DNA from: Nitrosopumilaceae archaeon
Lineage (GTDB): Archaea > Thermoproteota > Nitrososphaeria > Nitrososphaerales > Nitrosopumilaceae
NCBI GenBank assembly: GCA_007571225.1
Contig: RKRU01000056.1
Coordinates: 1-15,080 of the forward strand
Length of the DNA: 15,080 bases
Direction: 5' to 3'
In this document: in pieces, positions 12,260 through 15,080 of the stretch
Numbering within the stretch: position 1 is the first letter of the stretch
How the letters are laid out: the number at the start of each line of letters is the position of its first letter
Notes under the pieces: model-generated
What the model was told of the DNA's origin: nothing
Seen by the model: the letters and a program-made list of their open reading frames with translations, nothing else
Database searches by the model: none
Position numbers and translations under genes: made by a program

Positions 12260-12779
12260 CCAGTGAGACATACATCGTCCTTCCTTCAGAGGAGTACCTT
12301 GTGATCTCCCCGGTGACCGCCATCTCCACAAGCGTCTTTGAGACATCAAGCGAACCGGCATGCCAGCCGTTCTTCCAAAGGTGCTGCACCGTCTCTGACA
12401 CCGTCCGCGGGGAGTCAAATAACATGTACTTTTCCTGTAGAACCAGCAACTTCCCCCTAATCTCGGAGCGAGAGAGCGTGTATATGTTGTCGTCAAACGA
12501 GGGCTCGTAGGGCTCGGTATCTTCAAGCTGCTCAAGGCCCTGCCGTCTCAGATATACAAGAGGTTTTTGCGGTGAAGTGGGGCCTTCTACTCCTCCTTCA
12601 CCTTCAGGCTGTCCCATTACAGGAGATGCCGTATACACAGCCTCTGCCTTCTGTTTTGGTATGCAGTGTGACAGCTCGCCGATGACTGAGCCGATCGTAT
12701 CGTTGTCAACATAAAAGTCCCTAGAATCGATCTCGATCTCGTTCTCGCCCAACTTGAGCCTTAACCTTGCCAACATCAT
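12243..12779 (-). CDS. Uncharacterised 178-residue protein with N-terminal strand motif and C-terminal winged-helix-like region
   Basis: No named family is recognised. The N-terminus (LRLKLGENEIEIDSRDFYVD, 6-25) reads as two strands, like a small beta domain, followed by a helix ending SHCIPK. Residues 52-75 are a Gly/Pro/Glu-rich linker. The C-terminal part (about 103-172: RSEIRGKLLVLQEKYMLFD, TVSETVQHLWKNGW, DVSKTLVEMAVTGEITR, RTMYVSL) has helix-helix-helix then beta-hairpin order, compatible with a winged helix. Two adjacent ATGs (12779 and 12776) fit a TATA-like box near 12798. It diverges from the second LEA-like gene across 130 bp. Confidence 0.7.
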   Translation of the reverse strand: MMLARLRLKLGENEIEIDSRDFYVDNDTIGSVIGELSHCIPKQKAEAVYTASPVMGQPEGEGGVEGPTSPQKPLVYLRRQGLEQLEDTEPYEPSFDDNIYTLSRSEIRGKLLVLQEKYMLFDSPRTVSETVQHLWKNGWHAGSLDVSKTLVEMAVTGEITRYSSEGRTMYVSLAIAAV

Positions 12780-12794
12780 CTATTCGGCACATGA

Positions 12795-12803
12795 GAATTT
12801 ACC
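12795..12803 (-). promoter_or_regulatory. TATA-like box of the 178-residue protein gene
   Basis: TGGTAAATTC on the minus strand, about 23-26 nt upstream of the paired ATGs at 12776/12779. A weak match. Confidence 0.35.
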
Positions 12804-12844
12804 AGATCAACTCAATTAGTTTGACAAAAATACTAAAAAAGATA

Positions 12845-12888
12845 GACCCACCGTTGGTTGATTTTGCAGAATGGGTCACGGTTAAAAG
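12845..12888 (+). promoter_or_regulatory. Promoter of the second LEA-like gene: TATA box and wide dyad
   Basis: GGTTAAAAG at 12880-12888 is centred 26 nt upstream of the ATG at 12910. Directly upstream, GACCCA (12845-12850) and TGGGTC (12872-12877) form an inverted repeat with a 21-bp spacer. The half-sites are thus 27 bp apart start to start. Confidence 0.45.
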
Positions 12889-12909
12889 TCAACTTTGCAA
12901 GCATATAAC

Positions 12910-13383
12910 ATGGAGACATCCAAGAAGAGGGGAATTGTTGCGCTAGTTGTAATAGGGGTGGCAATACTAGGCTACTCACAATACGCATCGGCGTCGCACA
13001 TATCCGTAAACGTGGCCAACAGCGAGTTGTTGTCTACCGACGAGACAGGTTCGGAGCACTACAACATCGAACTGGAGTTTGAGAATCCGTCACTCCTAGT
13101 TCTGATTGCAGGGGAGACTGAGTTCTTCATAGAAGCCGGCGGCGAGACGGTGGGAGAAGGCATGCTTGAATCATTTACACTGAACCCACTCAACGATGTA
13201 ATGGTAAACGGCACATACCACACAATCTCAGAGTATGGCAACGACATGTTGACTGACGAGAATGCCGACGACATAAGGATCAGTGGGGTCACCGAATACA
13301 ACATTCTGTTCACCTCGATCGATGTTCCGTTTGTCTATCACCCCACAACCGAGCAGACAAGCGGTTTTATACGCAGCGAATAA
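12910..13383 (+). CDS. Second membrane-anchored LEA14/WHy-like protein
   Basis: This 157-residue protein has an N-terminal membrane or signal segment (about 7-27, RGIVALVVIGVAILGYSQYA) and a beta-rich outer domain. NIELEFENPSLLVLIAGETEF at about 52-72 carries the Asn-Pro of the LEA_2/WHy pattern, followed by GGETVGEGML (77-86). Architecture and pattern match the protein at 5868-6371, so the two are likely distant paralogues. An upstream in-frame TTG at 12895 would add five residues. The ATG at 12910 is preferred because the TATA box is exactly 26 nt upstream. The cut after ASA (27-29) would also fit signal peptidase I, so a fully secreted form is possible. Confidence 0.72.
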   Translation: METSKKRGIVALVVIGVAILGYSQYASASHISVNVANSELLSTDETGSEHYNIELEFENPSLLVLIAGETEFFIEAGGETVGEGMLESFTLNPLNDVMVNGTYHTISEYGNDMLTDENADDIRISGVTEYNILFTSIDVPFVYHPTTEQTSGFIRSE

Positions 13384-13427
13384 CTCTGGGCCGACAGCAG
13401 AAAGTACATGCCACGCCCGGGCAAGAT

Positions 13428-13436
13428 ATTTTATAC
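13428..13436 (+). promoter_or_regulatory. TATA box of the PfkB-family kinase gene
   Basis: ATTTTATAC, centred 25 nt upstream of the ATG at 13457. The 8-bp palindrome GCCCGGGC (13415-13422) lies just upstream. Confidence 0.6.
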
Positions 13437-13456
13437 GCACGAGTCAGTCCACACTC

Positions 13457-14374
13457 ATGCTGACTGTCTTCGGCTCGGTGGCGCTAGACACCATACAAAC
13501 GCCAAAAAAGACACTCAACGACAGGCTGGGCGGCGCGGCAGTGTATGCGGCCATCTCTGCAAACAACTTTACAAGGCCGGGCCTGATTGCAGTTGTAGGC
13601 AGCGATCTGCCACCGAAATACAGAGACATACTTGTAGGCCACATGGATCTTGACGGACTAACAACCAAACTTGGAAGAACGTTCAGGTATGGTGGCAGGT
13701 ACGACGACACACTCAGCTCTAGAACCACGCTAAAGACGGAGCTGAACGTGCTTGAGGGTTTTGAGCCGGATATTCCAGACATGTATGCCTCGTCGTCACG
13801 ATTCGTATACTTGGCAAACAACGATCCAGATCAGAACAGAAAAGTACTTGACAAGTTCGACGGGGTAAGGTTCTCGATGTGTGATACGATCGATTTCTGG
13901 ATAAACACAAAGAGATCCACAGTTGTCGAGATGTTCAAAAGCGTGGATGCAGTGGTGATAAACGATCAGGAGGCCCGGCTGCTCACAAAGGAGCACAATC
14001 TCATCAGATGCGCTAGAGCAATCTCAAAAGAGTGCGGCGTCCAGTACATAATTATAAAAAAGGGGGAGCACGGCTCCCTGCTCTTCTACAAGGACGAGAT
14101 AATATCGGCCCCGGCATATCCTCTTGAGAATCCAGTTGACCCCACGGGAGCAGGAGACTCTTTTGCAGGAGCCATAATGGGATATCTGGCAAGCAGGGAC
14201 AGGGAGGTAACGGTAGACGAGCTCAGAAAGGGTATCATATATGGAAGTGTTATGGGATCCTTTGCCGTACAGGGATACGGGGTTGACGGGCTGCTAGACA
14301 TAGAGGATGATGAGGATGGACCGGCCGCTATACAGGAAAGAGTCGACAGATACACAAAATGGCTGCCGTGTTAA
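13457..14374 (+). CDS. PfkB-family (ribokinase-like) sugar or nucleoside kinase
   Basis: This is a 305-residue cytoplasmic kinase of the ribokinase fold. The N-terminal strand MLTVFGSVALDTI leads to the substrate-side GGAAVYAA (25-32). VVGSDLPPKYRDIL (47-60) and the lid region follow. NDQEARLLT (169-177) and IIIKKGEHGSLLF (198-210) are typical mid-domain motifs. DPTGAGDSFAGAIMGYLAS (228-246) is the PfkB signature 2, with catalytic base Asp234 and the anion hole. The ATG at 13457 is chosen because a TATA box lies 25 nt upstream. The longer open frame from 13283 only runs through the end of the LEA-like gene. Substrate cannot be told. The short C-terminus ends KWLPC, and its last codons are duplicated downstream. 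Confidence 0.9.
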   Translation: MLTVFGSVALDTIQTPKKTLNDRLGGAAVYAAISANNFTRPGLIAVVGSDLPPKYRDILVGHMDLDGLTTKLGRTFRYGGRYDDTLSSRTTLKTELNVLEGFEPDIPDMYASSSRFVYLANNDPDQNRKVLDKFDGVRFSMCDTIDFWINTKRSTVVEMFKSVDAVVINDQEARLLTKEHNLIRCARAISKECGVQYIIIKKGEHGSLLFYKDEIISAPAYPLENPVDPTGAGDSFAGAIMGYLASRDREVTVDELRKGIIYGSVMGSFAVQGYGVDGLLDIEDDEDGPAAIQERVDRYTKWLPC

Positions 14375-14443
14375 GCAGCAGTACCAAGTTGCATTTGACA
14401 TAAACACCTGACATGTGTATGACATACACAAAATGGCTGCCGT
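14350..14443. repeat. 20-bp direct repeat: last codons of the kinase gene copied downstream
   Basis: ATACACAAAATGGCTGCCGT occurs exactly at 14350-14369 (inside the kinase gene, before its stop) and at 14424-14443. The offset is 74 bp. Confidence 0.9.
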
Positions 14444-14459
14444 AGTGATCCTAGTTGAA

Positions 14460-14473
14460 TTTTATGCATAAAA
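14460..14473. other. Perfect 14-bp palindrome downstream of the kinase gene
   Basis: TTTTATGCATAAAA is self-complementary, with AGT and ACT further out that could extend a hairpin with a bulge. An AAATTTT run follows at 14478-14484. It may end the kinase transcript, or be a protein site. Confidence 0.4.
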
Positions 14474-14504
14474 ACTGAAATTTTACCTCGGCAGCAGTTG
14501 TGCG

Positions 14505-14617
14505 GAGATTGGAGGGGGAAGATCGCACATGAGCAAGCGCGCAAGACGGCGGCACCAAAGAACCAGTTTACAGGACAGAAGGTTGGGGGGGGAAGATCGC
14601 ACATGAGCAAGCGCGCA
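14505..14617. repeat. 30-bp direct repeat (about 39 bp with flanks), two copies 74 bp apart
   Basis: Positions 14514-14543 and 14588-14617 are identical (a G-run, then GAAGATCGCACATGAGCAAG and CGCGCA). Similarity extends some 9 bp to the left. Each copy holds an ATG followed by AGCAAGCGCGCA, opening frames of about 23-25 codons that I do not regard as genes. The stretch 14375-14728 holds no gene I can support. Confidence 0.9.
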
Positions 14618-14700
14618 GGACAGTTGCAGGGCCACAGGCACTGCGGTCTGGTACGGATGCGTGCAGGTTTGTAAATATCGTGCGCAGCCTCCCCCACTAC

Positions 14701-14721
14701 CGTGTGCATCACCGGCACACG
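14701..14721. other. Hairpin next to the transposase remnant
   Basis: CGTGTGC-ATCACCG-GCACACG is a perfect 7-bp stem with a 7-nt loop, 8 bp past the stop of the IS630-type remnant. It may belong to the old element end or stop its transcript. Confidence 0.4.
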
Positions 14722-14728
14722 CGGTGTT

Positions 14729-14917
14729 CTACGTCAGATAATCGTACATCTTGACTATTTTGCATTCCCCGTTTTCGAGCATTTTTGTTATGGCAGCCTG
14801 CATCTTCTCGACGTTCTCAAACAGCTTGTTGCCTACGCACTTTCTTATGATCTTCCATTGGCCCTCGACCGGATTCAGTTCCGGCGTGTACGGCAGCTGG
14901 TACTGGTGCGGACCCAT
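14729..14917 (-). pseudogene. IS630-type transposase, C-terminal remnant
   Basis: The 62 residues hold the end of a DDE transposase: YQLPYTPELNPVEGQWKIIRK (residues 6-26) matches the conserved IS630/Tc1-mariner motif around the last catalytic acidic residue (Glu in NPVEGQW). A helical tail ends KMYDYLT. A full IS630 transposase is several times longer. Upstream of residue 1 the minus-strand frame meets a stop within 18 bp and no earlier catalytic motifs are seen. The N-terminal four fifths are missing, most likely displaced by the element whose first gene starts at 14976. Confidence 0.75.
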
Positions 14918-14975
14918 TAAAAGTGGGACAACTCAATTTCGTATACCTTTTGAGCAAGGAGGCCGGTGACATAGC
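14918..14975 (+). mobile_element. Probable left end of a second insertion sequence
   Basis: The sequence changes character right after the transposase remnant. TAAAAGTGGGACAACTCAAT is a plausible terminal sequence. It is followed by GGAGG (14959-14963, approximately) before the ATG at 14976. The other end lies outside the window, so the boundary is inferred from the broken frame only. Confidence 0.4.
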
Positions 14976-15080
14976 ATGAGTAAGAACAAGAGATGGAGCG
15001 ACAGTGAAAAGGTCCGCATAATCATCGAATACCTCAATACCGACACCAATGCTGCTGAGATATGTCGCAAGTATGTTATC
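14976..15080 (+). CDS. Transposase N-terminal HTH protein (IS3/IS911 orfA-like), cut by window edge
   Basis: Only the first 35 residues are in the window. They begin MSKNKRWSDSEKVRIIIEYL and continue with a turn and NAAEICRKYVI. This is the usual start of orfA-type transposase subunits: a basic head, EKVRII helix, then the AAEICRKY recognition part of a helix-turn-helix. It runs away from the truncated IS630-type gene and probably belongs to a younger element. Family choice within the IS3-like group needs the rest of the gene. Confidence 0.65.
   Translation, partial: MSKNKRWSDSEKVRIIIEYLNTDTNAAEICRKYVI

Noticed and set aside
13283..13456. N-terminal extension of the PfkB-family kinase
   Set aside because: It overlaps the coding end of the LEA-like gene in another frame. 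The TATA box at 13428-13436 lies downstream of it.
14505..14617. CRISPR-like repeat-spacer unit
   Set aside because: Only two copies, with a spacing filled by unrelated sequence and no Cas genes; a plain direct duplication.

Overview
The window looks like a chromosomal segment of an ammonia-oxidising-type archaeon (Nitrososphaerota/Thaumarchaeota, probably Nitrosopumilales or Cenarchaeum-like). The reasons are: an archaeal long-type FKBP, an archaeal-type NMN adenylyltransferase, an intron-containing tRNA without encoded CCA, TATA boxes about 25-27 nt upstream of start codons with almost no leader, LEA14-like membrane-anchored proteins, and many very short Cys-rich proteins. Base composition looks roughly balanced by eye, higher than in free-living low-GC Nitrosopumilus. 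Genus-level assignment is inference.

Layout. 1-5700 (all minus strand): a large ATP-dependent SF2 helicase carrying a PKD-like insertion, NMN adenylyltransferase, a class V aminotransferase (alanine-glyoxylate/serine-pyruvate type), and an FKBP prolyl isomerase with a very long acidic tail that runs off the left edge. Each has its own promoter. 5800-7800: a membrane-anchored LEA-like protein (minus), a two-TM coiled-coil protein (plus), then on the minus strand an FMN reductase followed by a 47-residue Cys-rich protein. 7980-9240: tRNA-Arg(CCU) with a D-loop intron (minus), BluB (minus) diverging from tRNA-Val(GAC) (plus), then a hexanucleotide microsatellite with inverted repeats. 9240-10075: a gene-poor stretch with one small HTH protein. 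10076-11700: cyclophilin translationally coupled to a secreted, C-terminally anchored protein. 11588-12779: several very small genes, two of them zinc-finger-like, in tight divergent/convergent arrangement. 12910-14374: a second LEA-like protein and a PfkB-family kinase. 14375-15080: a repeat-rich, mobile-element-scarred end, with a truncated IS630-type transposase and the first codons of a second, different transposase entering from the right edge.

The genes do not form one pathway. They are mostly housekeeping (NAD synthesis, cobalamin lower ligand, protein folding, tRNA), interleaved with small envelope and zinc-binding proteins. The strongest unusual points are the PKD-like domain inside an intracellular helicase, the Asp/Glu/Tyr tail encoded by a triplet-type minisatellite, the D-loop tRNA intron, the C33 anticodon loop of tRNA-Val, matching 17-bp dyads just upstream of two TATA boxes, and several exact duplications at gene 3' ends. 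I found no CRISPR array and no convincing defence island. All family assignments are from motif recognition by eye, without database search.
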